This document shows, piece after piece, positions 18,199-27,351 of a stretch of 64,000 bases of DNA (positions are counted from its first letter, which is position 1; every line of letters begins with the position of its first letter). The position numbers and the translations under genes were made by a program. This stretch comes from CAZMCH01 sp964564735 (GTDB lineage Bacteria; Poribacteria; DTPJ01): positions 1 through 64,000 of the forward strand of contig CAZMCH010000013.1 of the NCBI GenBank assembly GCA_964564735.1, in the 5' to 3' direction. The notes beneath the pieces were generated by a model. It worked only from the letters and a program-made list of their open reading frames with translations, was not told the origin of the DNA and did no database searches.

Positions 18199-18873
18199 AT
18201 GAGATATGTGAAATTTCTTCTTCCATTGCTTTTGATCGTTGGTTTAATGATTGGTTGCGCACAAAAACCGCCCACAATCACAAAGGTTGAACCAGCTACA
18301 GCTTCATCTTCGGGCGGAACTGAAATTACAATTACAGGAACTGGTTTTAAGGCCAATCCAGCCCCAACAGTAACCGTTGGTGGTTCTCCTGCTACTGGTG
18401 TAAAGGTTGTCTCCAAGACCTCATTAAAGGCAACTGTTCCAGCTGGTGTTGCTGGTCCTGCTAGTATAGTTGTTCAAAATGCAAAGGCAAAAGTGAAATC
18501 AGCTCCATTTGCAAATTTCAGCTACTATGATGATGTTGCAGTTACAGCAACTAATCCAGATCCAATGACAGCTCCTGCAGAAGGTATAGATGCCCCTGCA
18601 AAGATTGATATAACATTCAATCAGGATGTCGATCCAGCAACTGTTATGGTGAAAGTTACTGATGCAGAAGGCAATGAAGTTGCTGGTGCAGTAGCCCAAG
18701 ACGCTACCGATACCAAGATGTTTAGCTTCACACCGGGTTCTGCTATGAAAGCTGGCACATATAATGTTACAGTTTCAGGTGCAACAAGCACAACCTCAAT
18801 GGTTGCTATGCCAGCGGATCATACTTTCTCATTCACAGTTAAAGAAGCTCCTGCAAAAGGAAAAAAGAAGTAA
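18199..18873 (+). CDS. IPT/TIG and Ig-like domain lipoprotein
   Basis: 224 residues with a signal peptide and lipobox (LMIGC, Cys20). Residues about 25-108 form an IPT/TIG domain (ITKVEPATASSSGGTEITI, GTGFKA, VTVGG, ATVPAG, IVVQN). Residues about 112-215 form a Big_5-like Ig-fold (ITFNQDVDPATV, FTPGSAMKAGTYNVTVSG). The tail is Lys-rich. It is a cell-surface or periplasmic adhesion or scaffold lipoprotein by analogy. CGGAGG precedes the ATG, and a very strong terminator follows. Confidence 0.85.
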   Translation: MRYVKFLLPLLLIVGLMIGCAQKPPTITKVEPATASSSGGTEITITGTGFKANPAPTVTVGGSPATGVKVVSKTSLKATVPAGVAGPASIVVQNAKAKVKSAPFANFSYYDDVAVTATNPDPMTAPAEGIDAPAKIDITFNQDVDPATVMVKVTDAEGNEVAGAVAQDATDTKMFSFTPGSAMKAGTYNVTVSGATSTTSMVAMPADHTFSFTVKEAPAKGKKK

Positions 18874-18900
18874 TTTCTTGAAAAATAGCTGAAAAGCGAT

Positions 18901-18939
18901 AAAAAAGGCTTGAATTTTATAAAATTCAAGCCTTTTTTT
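18901..18939. terminator. Strong intrinsic terminator
   Basis: An 18-bp perfect stem (AAAAAAGGCTTGAATTTT, inverted at 18921-18938) with a 2-nt centre and T-run. The A-run on the other arm makes it bidirectional; it serves both the TIG lipoprotein gene and the convergent Trm112-like gene. Confidence 0.9.
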
Positions 18940-18942
18940 GTT

Positions 18943-18985
18943 ATCAACGAAAATCCATTAATTTACTAGATCAGCACTTTATTTT
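18943..18985. repeat. Degenerate single-arm copy of the GAACGCGGAT repeat
   Basis: ATCAACGAAAATCC, TTTACTAGATCAGC and CTTTATTT align with ATCAGCGAAAATCC, CGTTTAATCAGC and GTTCTATTT in the right arm of copy 1 (4009-4050), at roughly 70 percent identity by eye. It touches the stop codon of the Trm112-like gene at 18979. Confidence 0.4.
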
Positions 18986-19152
18986 TCTTCTGGCATCTCC
19001 GCTTCATCAATTAGCATAATAGGTATATCATCTTTTATCGGATAACGTCTTCCGCATTTTTGGCAAATCAATTTCTGATTTTCCTCATCATAAATTAAAT
19101 CACCTTTATCAGCAGGACAAGCTAGTATTTCCAAGAGTTCCTTATCTATCAT
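18979..19152 (-). CDS. Trm112-like small zinc-ribbon protein
   Basis: 57 residues from the ATG at 19152. Its start overlaps the secA stop codon by one base (TAATG) and GGAGG lies inside the end of secA, so it is translationally coupled; the longer in-frame start at 19173 is not needed. The sequence MIDKELLEILACP, LICQKCGRRYPIKDDIPIML matches the COG2835/Trm112-like family (YcaR-like). The first knuckle has a single Cys, the second CxxC. Exact role unknown. Confidence 0.85.
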   Translation of the reverse strand: MIDKELLEILACPADKGDLIYDEENQKLICQKCGRRYPIKDDIPIMLIDEAEMPEEK

Positions 19153-21680
19153 TATTCGTTCCTCCCATGACATTTCTTATATTTTTTCCCACTACCACAA
19201 GGACATGGATCATTTCTGCCCGGTTTATTGAGATGTTGTGAAGTATTATTATCTTCATTTGAAGTAGATGTGCTTTGCCCAGAAGGGCGTTTTTGCGGAA
19301 TTTTCTTTTGTTCAGATTCGCTTACAAGACGAACTTTGAACATATATTCCACAACCTCTTCTTTGATCTTTTCTATCATCTCAGAGAATAGCGCATGGCT
19401 CTCTCTTTTGAATTCTACAAGCGGGTCTTTTTGTCCATAAGCAACAAAGCCAATGCCTTCCTCCAAATAGTCTATATCATAGAGATTTTCTATCCAGTGG
19501 TCATCAATTCTGTCAAGCATTACCCTACGTTCTAGCCATCGCATTGCTTCTGGACTCATCTCATTTTCACGTTGTTCATATATTTCATGTAAGGTTTGCA
19601 TGAGTTTTTCTTTTATTTCATTGTGGGACATGTCATCAGGCTTGGGATTCCATTTTGAGATATCTACAAGAAATCCCTGTTTTATCCGTTCTATTAATCC
19701 TTTAACATCCCAATCGCTTCTATCTAGCTTTTCACCAACATAAATATCCAAATGTTTATCAATAACTTCATCTAGCATATCCATTATCTCATCTTTGAGG
19801 TTTTCACCATTCAATACCATATTTCTTTGTTCATAAATAACTTGTCGCTGTATATTTCGGACATCATCATATTTAAGGATATGCTTTCTTATCTCAAAGT
19901 TATGCTCTTCAACCTTTTTCTGAGCGTTTTCAATAGCCTTTGTTATCCATGGATGTTCTATTGGTGTGCCTTCTTTAACGCCAAGCCAATCCATCGCACC
20001 TGAAAGCCTTTCTGTACCAAATCTTTGCATTAGTTCATCTTCAAGGCATAAAAAGAAACGAGACGAACCGGGATCACCCTGACGACCTGCACGACCTCTT
20101 AATTGGTTATCAATTCTACGGGATTCATGCCTTTCAGTTCCTATTATATGCAATCCGCCTATTTCTTTAACGCCTTCGCCCAAAGCAATATCAACACCAC
20201 GACCCGCCATGTTTGTAGCGATTGTTACCGCCTGTGCTTCGCCTGCATGAGAGATTATTTCCGCTTCTTTATCGTGATATTTTGCATTGAGAACATGATG
20301 CGGAATATGTTTCTTTTTTAATTCCCTAGAAAGGCGTTCTGATGTATCGATTGACCTTGTTCCAACAAGCACTGGTCTGCCAATATTACGCATTTCAATA
20401 ATTTCATTTATTATAGCATCAAATTTTTCTTTTTCAGTCTTATAAATAATATCAGAATGATCAATACGAATCATCGGTTTATTTGTAGGTATAACAACAA
20501 CTTCTAGTTTATAAATTTCGGCAAATTCAGCAGATTCAGTCTCAGCAGTTCCAGTCATACCCGCTAATTTTGAATATAATCTGAAATAATTCTGATATGT
20601 AATGCGTGCTGTTGAAAGATTTTCTTCCTCAATTTTGACATTCTCTTTTGCTTCTATTGCTTGGTGTAAGCCATCACTCCAACGCCTTCCGGGTTGTAAC
20701 CTACCTGTGAATTCATCTACAATGACAATTTTACCTTGCTGAACAACATAATCAACATCCCTTTTGTAAAGAGTATGAGCAGCTAATGCCTGCTGAACAT
20801 GTTGAACCAAACCCATGTTGCTAGAGTCATATAAATTTTCAACACCCAATAGCTTTTCAACATGTGCAACACCTTCTTCTGTTAATACTGCTGTTCCTTT
20901 TGATGTATTTTTTTCGTCTATTGTATAGTCAATATCACGTTTTAGACGTGGAATTAGCCGATTAATTGTATAATAAAGCTCAGCAGATTTGCCCGATCTT
21001 CCTGATATAATTAAAGGCGTTCTTGCCTCGTCAATGAGAATGAAGTCAACTTCGTCAACTATTGCATAATTCAGTTCCCTTTGGGCTCTCATTTCAGGGG
21101 TTATTGCTAAATTATCTCTTAGATAATCAAATCCAAGAGCATCATTGACGCTATAAGTAATATCAGCATTATAGCCTTTCTTTTTCTCCTCAAGCGTCAT
21201 GTCATTTAAGATTAGACCTACCTCAAGACCGAGAAACCTATGTATTCCACCCATCCATTCGCTATCACGTTGTGCCAAATAATAGTTGGGGGTTACAACA
21301 TGAACGCCTTTGCCCGTAAGCGCATTTAGATAAGCTGGTAATGTCGAGACGAGAGTTTTACCTTCACCTGTCTTCATTTCAGCGATTTTGCCCTGATGAA
21401 GCACGATTCCACCGATCAACTGCACGTCAAAATGACGCATTCCAAGAACCCTAATAGATGCTTCCCTGACAACTGCAAACGCCTCAACAAGTAAGTCATC
21501 AAGAGTTTCACCTTTTGCCAATCTATCCTTAAATTCGATAGTCTTTGCGCGTAATTGCTCATCAGAAAGGCTTTTCATTGATGGCTCAAGCTCATTTATT
21601 TGTGCAACAATCGGCTCAAGCTTTTTTCTGTCCCTGTCATGTTTGCTTCCAAATACTTTTGTTAAAACTGATTGTAACAT
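19152..21680 (-). CDS. secA: Preprotein translocase ATPase SecA
   Basis: 842 residues, normal for SecA. It is the motor that drives unfolded preproteins through SecYEG. Visible are Walker A MKTGEGKTL near residue 102, the DEAD-type box VDFILIDEARTPL, the motif TNMAGRGVDI, the GRAGRQGDPG motif, and a C-terminal zinc SEC-C domain (NDPCPCGSGKKYKKCH) that binds SecB and lipid. The start has AGGTAA seven bases upstream. It follows a membrane protein gene by 33 bp. Confidence 0.98.
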   Translation of the reverse strand: MLQSVLTKVFGSKHDRDRKKLEPIVAQINELEPSMKSLSDEQLRAKTIEFKDRLAKGETLDDLLVEAFAVVREASIRVLGMRHFDVQLIGGIVLHQGKIAEMKTGEGKTLVSTLPAYLNALTGKGVHVVTPNYYLAQRDSEWMGGIHRFLGLEVGLILNDMTLEEKKKGYNADITYSVNDALGFDYLRDNLAITPEMRAQRELNYAIVDEVDFILIDEARTPLIISGRSGKSAELYYTINRLIPRLKRDIDYTIDEKNTSKGTAVLTEEGVAHVEKLLGVENLYDSSNMGLVQHVQQALAAHTLYKRDVDYVVQQGKIVIVDEFTGRLQPGRRWSDGLHQAIEAKENVKIEEENLSTARITYQNYFRLYSKLAGMTGTAETESAEFAEIYKLEVVVIPTNKPMIRIDHSDIIYKTEKEKFDAIINEIIEMRNIGRPVLVGTRSIDTSERLSRELKKKHIPHHVLNAKYHDKEAEIISHAGEAQAVTIATNMAGRGVDIALGEGVKEIGGLHIIGTERHESRRIDNQLRGRAGRQGDPGSSRFFLCLEDELMQRFGTERLSGAMDWLGVKEGTPIEHPWITKAIENAQKKVEEHNFEIRKHILKYDDVRNIQRQVIYEQRNMVLNGENLKDEIMDMLDEVIDKHLDIYVGEKLDRSDWDVKGLIERIKQGFLVDISKWNPKPDDMSHNEIKEKLMQTLHEIYEQRENEMSPEAMRWLERRVMLDRIDDHWIENLYDIDYLEEGIGFVAYGQKDPLVEFKRESHALFSEMIEKIKEEVVEYMFKVRLVSESEQKKIPQKRPSGQSTSTSNEDNNTSQHLNKPGRNDPCPCGSGKKYKKCHGRNE

Positions 21681-21713
21681 TTTATTTACCTATTTTTCTC
21701 TAAAGATATTATT

Positions 21714-22832
21714 TCATTCTGCATTTTGTTTTTCTTTTGTAGGTTCTTCTTCTTCTTTTATTTCAAGCATATTCTCCCCATCAATCTTTCTGCGGAGGAT
21801 AACATAAATAAGCGTCTGACCACAGGAGTTAATAGCAAGGGGATATGCAACCACAATCATACCAATCATAATAAACGAAACAAACAAGAAAAAGGTTGAT
21901 AGATCAAGTGTCCATGGCATTGAGCTAATACTTGCAAGATTTGCACCGGGGATGATTTGAATAAGATAACCTGCACCGACTATTCTCAGCGCTCTAGCGA
22001 CTACATCAGCAAAATAGAACGTTCCTTGATTTGCCAGCAAAATAGATGGAAGATATGCCATATATAAACTAATAAAACTGATTATAGCGAATATAAAGAC
22101 GCCAAGAAATGCCATAAACCAAAGGATTTTATTATATATAACAAGTCGCCATGGCTGATTCCACATAACTGAATAAAGCTGATATAGGGATTCGAAGGTA
22201 TCTTCCCCTGTTACGGCAACAATGGCAGGTAATAAGCACAAGCCAAATATAAGAGCAAAAAAGGTAAGAGCCATGAAAAGCCCAAGAAAATATATGACTA
22301 TTGTAAATAGCGTTGTTAATGGAGTTCCTATATGCTTTGCCACTATTTCAACTTTAGGAATTAAATCAATTAAACCAAAAAGAGATGGGAATAACAAGCA
22401 AAATATCATTATCGCAACTAATCCCAGTATTGATAAATATATGCTTTTTCCATTCCTAAATGAAAACTTTATGGCATCTCTCATTGAATAGAAATCATCG
22501 CCCTTTAATTCCTCAATGGCAACTTTGCAAACAGCAGTGCTAAAAATTAGATATATTACTAACCAGATTATAGACCCAATAATTGTTAAAATAATTGTTA
22601 AGACTGGCAAAGCCATACTTGGTTTTATAAAGAAATAAGTTGGACATAAGCCGTAATTTCGCCAAAATTCGCTAGCAATTCCGCTGCCTGTCAGGCTTAT
22701 ATATACCAATAATTCATATATCACATAGCCCAACATAAGACCGAGAAAGTGGATCAGTATTTTTTTCCCTTTGAAGCCCATTCGTCCTGCATGAAACACA
22801 TCTCTGAAGTCTAAGTAAAGCTTTTTAGCCAT
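21714..22832 (-). CDS. Multi-pass membrane protein of unknown function
   Basis: 372 residues from the ATG at 22832, which has GGAGG seven bases upstream; an earlier in-frame start at 22877 lacks a site. Six or seven hydrophobic helices are visible, with a soluble N-terminus (residues 1-22) and a charged C-terminal tail (KEEEEPTKEKQNAE). The layout is reminiscent of small-molecule or stress membrane proteins of the DUF4013/YjgN kind, but I cannot assign it. It leads the secA operon and may matter for membrane biogenesis. Confidence 0.8.
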   Translation of the reverse strand: MAKKLYLDFRDVFHAGRMGFKGKKILIHFLGLMLGYVIYELLVYISLTGSGIASEFWRNYGLCPTYFFIKPSMALPVLTIILTIIGSIIWLVIYLIFSTAVCKVAIEELKGDDFYSMRDAIKFSFRNGKSIYLSILGLVAIMIFCLLFPSLFGLIDLIPKVEIVAKHIGTPLTTLFTIVIYFLGLFMALTFFALIFGLCLLPAIVAVTGEDTFESLYQLYSVMWNQPWRLVIYNKILWFMAFLGVFIFAIISFISLYMAYLPSILLANQGTFYFADVVARALRIVGAGYLIQIIPGANLASISSMPWTLDLSTFFLFVSFIMIGMIVVAYPLAINSCGQTLIYVILRRKIDGENMLEIKEEEEPTKEKQNAE

Positions 22833-22917
22833 TCCGTTACCTCCCATTGTTAGATAAAACCAGAACTTATATATCACAGCCTTTAATAAATTTGCTCATT
22901 TTTATATTCTGATTAGT

Positions 22918-22946
22918 ATTATAATCTAACAAATTGGGAGTGTCAA
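22918..22946 (-). promoter_or_regulatory. Consensus sigma-70 promoter for the secA operon
   Basis: On the minus strand TTGACA (22946-22941), a 17-bp spacer and TATAAT (22923-22918): both boxes match the consensus perfectly. The leader would be about 80 nt. Confidence 0.8.
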
Positions 22947-23006
22947 TACTTATGCCCAAACTGATTGTATGTATTCCCTATATTCTTCTTATTCAGATTT
23001 TTTCAG

Positions 23007-24359
23007 TTAAATCATCTTTATTGTTCTCATTACCTTAAGTCCTATTTTCCTGCCTTGTTCAAGACCAAGTATAATACAAGTTCGGTAATGTATACCACCA
23101 TATAGCCGAGAGAATCCAGTCTCATTGGCTAATTCATGAAACGAACTAAATGATCTTGATGGTTGATATGTACTATCTGTAATCTCAATATTACCAAACA
23201 TTGCGGTCATAATAGCTTCCATCGCACCAGATTGCACGGAATGCCCTGATGTATACTCAGGGAACGGCGGAGTAACCAAAAATGGCTTCCAATTTGGATC
23301 AATAAGTTTATTGATATAAGTTTCAGGTCTTAAGACATTATATTTATATTTTGTATCCCATACGGATATAAAAGCATCTGCCAAACCGATACTTAATCTA
23401 GCAAAGGCTCTTGAGGATGGAATTAGCGCTAGATTGTATTTCTCTATAATCTGTTTTAATATAGAAATAGAATGACCCGGGGGCGTTATTTTTCCAGCAC
23501 CATCTGCCCAGAATGTTGCAATTTCTTCTTGTTCTGGAGTGAGATTATTTACCGTTTCATATACTTCATAGGCTTCTTTATACATTTTAGAATTTGGATT
23601 TTCAGAATAAGGAGGAGGACCAGGATCAAACTCATCCGAAGAACTCATAATAAATGGTCTTAGCTTGCCCCAACATGGCTGTAAAGCATTTGCATAATTT
23701 GGTGGAGTTGGCTCCCAATAACCATTTCCAGTTGGTGGTATATATGAGCAATTATTATATATGCTATATCCATCATTATTTGCCCATATAGATATAGTAT
23801 TTCCTAATACTTCGCCAAATGATTTTGATAATGCGATAACTGAAAGAGATATTCCTTGATTTTGTCTTTCATCTATTTGATTTTGCCAGAGTTGTATAAT
23901 TTTGTTTTTTATTGTTTGCGAATCATTTGCAAAGATATTTAGCATAACAACTTTTTCTGCAGTGCTTGCGATAGTTATACTATCATAATTTTGCCTTCTA
24001 TTGACTTTTGGTAATTTGGTTAATCCATTTAATTGACCTTCAAGACTTCTCATTTCAAAATGATTTGCAGAAATACCTTCATAAAATGTGACACCAGCAT
24101 AGGCGAATATTCTTGAGGCAACTGGTGGAGAAATTGAGTTATCTTTCACAACTGAAAGCAATAAATCCATCCACTGTAAGATAGTTTTGTTATCATGTTT
24201 TAGACTCGGTGCCAAATTATCATCAGATAGCATTGGATTATTATTATCTATACTACATGAAACTAAAAATGTGCTTAATATAAATAATCCAATAAACTTA
24301 AATAGACATGCTTTATTTTTGTTTATAGTAATCCCCCTTGCTAAAATAGCATATTTCAT
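23007..24359 (-). CDS. Vanadium-dependent haloperoxidase-like lipoprotein
   Basis: 450 residues from the ATG at 24359. A signal segment ends with Cys35 in a lipobox (FLVSC). The C-terminal half carries PAP2/haloperoxidase signatures: KYKYNVLRPETY, PPFPEYTSGHS and SRLYGGIHYRT, which supply Lys/Arg/Ser-His/Arg ligands for vanadate or phosphate. It would halogenate substrates with H2O2 or act as an acid phosphatase; these cannot be distinguished here. The start is odd: the best ribosome site (AGGGGG) precedes an ATA codon at 24326, giving a cleaner signal peptide, whereas the ATG has none. Confidence 0.85.
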   Translation of the reverse strand: MKYAILARGITINKNKACLFKFIGLFILSTFLVSCSIDNNNPMLSDDNLAPSLKHDNKTILQWMDLLLSVVKDNSISPPVASRIFAYAGVTFYEGISANHFEMRSLEGQLNGLTKLPKVNRRQNYDSITIASTAEKVVMLNIFANDSQTIKNKIIQLWQNQIDERQNQGISLSVIALSKSFGEVLGNTISIWANNDGYSIYNNCSYIPPTGNGYWEPTPPNYANALQPCWGKLRPFIMSSSDEFDPGPPPYSENPNSKMYKEAYEVYETVNNLTPEQEEIATFWADGAGKITPPGHSISILKQIIEKYNLALIPSSRAFARLSIGLADAFISVWDTKYKYNVLRPETYINKLIDPNWKPFLVTPPFPEYTSGHSVQSGAMEAIMTAMFGNIEITDSTYQPSRSFSSFHELANETGFSRLYGGIHYRTCIILGLEQGRKIGLKVMRTIKMI

Positions 24360-24420
24360 TGTTATTATTTTTCTTATATATATTGAAACTATTTTATTTA
24401 AAATTTATTCCACTTTTTTA

Positions 24421-24453
24421 TGTCATTTCAATAAAAATGTTGTTGAAATGACA
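24421..24453. promoter_or_regulatory. 11-bp inverted repeat over divergent -35 boxes
   Basis: TGTCATTTCAA (24421-24431) is perfectly inverted as TTGAAATGACA (24443-24453) around an 11-nt spacer. The right arm begins with the plus-strand -35 box and the left arm contains the mirror-image minus-strand TTGAAA. Its location between divergent genes suggests an operator. Confidence 0.55.
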
Positions 24454-24471
24454 CCTTAATAAAGTTAAAAT
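24443..24471 (+). promoter_or_regulatory. Sigma-70-type promoter for the PHP metallohydrolase
   Basis: TTGAAA (24443-24448), a 17-bp spacer and TAAAAT (24466-24471), about 60 bp before the start codon. Confidence 0.55.
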
Positions 24472-24531
24472 AGACTATGCTTTTGTATAGAACTATCATA
24501 AATTATCTCAAATTATTAAGGAGAAAGGAAT

Positions 24532-27159
24532 ATGCCAGCGATAATTGATAGTAAAGCGTCTTCTGAATTTGTGCAAATAAGTCTTAACAGTGTCTATAAT
24601 CGAAAAGGATACGGTTTTTCTACTGAAGAATTAGGTGACCCATCATTTGAGGGTAGAGATATTGCCCTTACAGGTCATAATGTTATAAGGGGTATTCCAT
24701 TCAATCTTGGTAATGCAAGAGAAAATAACGTTCTTTATCTCAAAGATAGCGAAGCAACGCTTAATCTTGATAATCCAGTCAACTGCAAATATCTTGTATT
24801 CATACATTCTGTAGTTTCAAAAAGAGATGTTCCTGATGAAGATGGCATAACACGTCCAGCCAGAGGGAATATGATACTTGGCGATAAAGTTGCTGAATAT
24901 CAACTTTTATATGATGATGATACGGTTCAGACTGTAGCAATTCGCAGAAGATTTGCTATCGGTGATTTCGGTAGAATCTGGGGTGATGAATGCTTTGAGG
25001 CAGTCCCAACAGCAAAGCAAATTGCTATACCGACTGTAAGCGAAAGCCAAAGCACGGGAATGAAACTAGCAAGTAATTGGGGACATTCACAAACTCGTGT
25101 TAGTAGCGATCCTGTTGGAAGATCGGGTCCTGTTGGATTTTGGCTTTATGCATTAGAAAATAAAAATCCTGATAAAGCAGTAAAAGCGATTAAATTTATC
25201 CCGAAAGATAATTCCTTATTGATCTTGGGGCTTTCCGCCACAACACTTGAAGAAAATCCACTTCGCTGGGGAAGAAGAAAAAAGGCTCTCATTACGTTAC
25301 CTGAGGGTTTTAATCTTGGTTATCCAGATGAAACAGGACGTTATAAAGGTATTAGCATCGATCTTGGGCAAATTATATCCATATCTCCAAAACTTGATTA
25401 TGATAATGCAAACTGGAATGAAAGCTATAACAATAAAATGCCAATTAGGTCAAATAAGCAATTTATCGTTGAATATACTGCGCATCCATCAGCAAAGTTT
25501 ACGTTTAGTGATAAGGTTGATGTATCTCTATCTGTCAATGAATGTCAGACAGAAAGCGAGACAACAGGAACTTTTATGCTTGAGCCTATTGAATCGGCAG
25601 AGCAAAATGTAACAATCAAAGTTATTGAAACAGGCAGTAAGAAGAAAGTCGCAGTAAAACTTCATATTCATGGTGAGATGGGTGAATATCTGCCTCCAAT
25701 GAATCGCCACCGTATCCCTAATCCCTTTTGGTTTGAGGATTACAGTCCTGAGTTTCTTGCCGGCGGGATTCATTATTGTAATTATATAGACGGTGAAACA
25801 AGGATAAATCTTCCATTAGGCAATGTTTATATTGAGGTATCCAAAGGTTTTGAAATCAAACCTATAAGGATGGTCTATAATGTTACTCCTGAGACAAAAG
25901 AGATCATCATTGAGATTAAGCATGTCCTACCTTGGAGAGATAAAGGTTGGGTTTCTGCGGATACTCATGTCCATTTCCTTTCGCCACAAACTGCACTTTT
26001 GGAAGGTGCAGGCGAGGACGTTAATGTCGTCAACCTTCTTGCAAGCCAATGGGGAGAGCTATTCACAAATATAGGCGATTTTGATGGAAAGACGACTTTT
26101 GGTAGTAAAGAAGCGGGTGGAGATGGCAAATATCTTGTCCGAGTCGGCACAGAGAACCGTCAGCATGTCTTGGGTCATATCTCGCTTATCGGCTACAACG
26201 ATAGGATTATTACTCCATTGACAACAGGCGGTCCTGATGAATCAGCGCTTGGCGATGCTGTTGAGGTTACATTATCACAATGGGCGCAACAATGCAGAGA
26301 ACAAGGCGGGATCGTTGTCATTCCTCATTTTCCGAATCCTAGATGTGAACATTCTGCATCAATAGTGCTTGATCGCATAGATGCTGTTGAAATGACCTCA
26401 TGGGGCGATCTATATTCTGGCATTAACCCATATTCGCTTTCAGATTGGTATCGTTATCTAAACTGTGGGTATTTCGTCGCTGCTGTTGGTGGAACTGATA
26501 AGATGAGTGCAACAACTGCGGTAGGAACGGTTAGAACTTACGCACAGATTGATGATGGCGATTTCTCATTTGACGCATGGAAATCCGCAGTCAGAAAAGG
26601 AAGAACTTTTGCAACATACGGACCTTTGCTTGAATTCTGGGTAGAAGGCAAGCCTATGGGAAGCAGAATTGAGTTATCCTCAACAGGTGGAACGCTTGAT
26701 ATTGAATGGCATGTCGCAACGGTTACAGTGCCTTTCACAAAGGTTGAGCTTGTAGTAAATGGTGAAACAAGAAATGTCGTAACCATTCCATCAGGTCAAC
26801 GTGATGCTGTTGGTTCTTTTTCGATAAAGGTAGAAAAAAGTAGCTGGGTTGCTCTGAGGGTTCGTGGCTCGTATCCCGACAAGCGTGAAGCGATACTAGC
26901 GCATAGTAGCCCTGTCATGGTGAAGGTTGAGGGAACAGAATTTTTTGCTAGTGCAGATGCAATGACAATTCTTGAACAAATAGAAGGTGCAATGGCTTTT
27001 ATAGATACAATAGCAACGAAAGCACAGGCTCAGGCATACAAAGCAATAAAGATGACGCTTACATCAGCACACAGGTCATTACATAATCGTTTACATAACA
27101 GCGGAGTCTATCACGATCATACGCCAATGGATGAACATGACCATCCAGACCATAAGTGA
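24532..27159 (+). CDS. CehA/McbA-like PHP-domain metallohydrolase
   Basis: 875 residues without a signal peptide. The first ~480 residues are beta-rich and unassigned. From about residue 480 there is a PHP-type phosphoesterase domain: WVSADTHVHFL, HVLGHISLIGY, IPHFPNPRCEH and VGGTDKMSATTAVG give metal-binding His/Asp residues, followed by RKGRTFATYGPL, as in CehA-like hydrolases. The C-terminus ends in a His/Asp-rich tail (YHDHTPMDEHDHPDHK) that could bind metal. An AAGGAG site and a good promoter precede it. Substrate unknown. Confidence 0.82.
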   Translation: MPAIIDSKASSEFVQISLNSVYNRKGYGFSTEELGDPSFEGRDIALTGHNVIRGIPFNLGNARENNVLYLKDSEATLNLDNPVNCKYLVFIHSVVSKRDVPDEDGITRPARGNMILGDKVAEYQLLYDDDTVQTVAIRRRFAIGDFGRIWGDECFEAVPTAKQIAIPTVSESQSTGMKLASNWGHSQTRVSSDPVGRSGPVGFWLYALENKNPDKAVKAIKFIPKDNSLLILGLSATTLEENPLRWGRRKKALITLPEGFNLGYPDETGRYKGISIDLGQIISISPKLDYDNANWNESYNNKMPIRSNKQFIVEYTAHPSAKFTFSDKVDVSLSVNECQTESETTGTFMLEPIESAEQNVTIKVIETGSKKKVAVKLHIHGEMGEYLPPMNRHRIPNPFWFEDYSPEFLAGGIHYCNYIDGETRINLPLGNVYIEVSKGFEIKPIRMVYNVTPETKEIIIEIKHVLPWRDKGWVSADTHVHFLSPQTALLEGAGEDVNVVNLLASQWGELFTNIGDFDGKTTFGSKEAGGDGKYLVRVGTENRQHVLGHISLIGYNDRIITPLTTGGPDESALGDAVEVTLSQWAQQCREQGGIVVIPHFPNPRCEHSASIVLDRIDAVEMTSWGDLYSGINPYSLSDWYRYLNCGYFVAAVGGTDKMSATTAVGTVRTYAQIDDGDFSFDAWKSAVRKGRTFATYGPLLEFWVEGKPMGSRIELSSTGGTLDIEWHVATVTVPFTKVELVVNGETRNVVTIPSGQRDAVGSFSIKVEKSSWVALRVRGSYPDKREAILAHSSPVMVKVEGTEFFASADAMTILEQIEGAMAFIDTIATKAQAQAYKAIKMTLTSAHRSLHNRLHNSGVYHDHTPMDEHDHPDHK

Positions 27160-27235
27160 TGATGTTTGATAATTTGCTTGATGGGCTTTCCAATTTGCAG
27201 ACGATTATTTTATGTTTGGTAAAAATATTATATTC

Positions 27236-27264
27236 TTGTAAAGATACTTGTATTTTGCTATACT
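27236..27264 (+). promoter_or_regulatory. Sigma-70-type promoter for the PMI-like operon
   Basis: TTGTAA (27236-27241), a 17-bp spacer and TATACT (27259-27264), giving a leader of about 80 nt. Confidence 0.6.
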
Positions 27265-27351
27265 TTTTTATAAGATAGATGAAATACTATTAGCCTTTAT
27301 TATATGGACAAGACTACATAAATCAAGAATATGCACCAAAGGAGTATTACT

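Noticed and set aside
27183..27198. TGGGC...TTTGC as a second sigma-54 promoter
   Set aside because: The GG-GC spacing is 11 or 12, not 10, and a good sigma-70 promoter lies just downstream.
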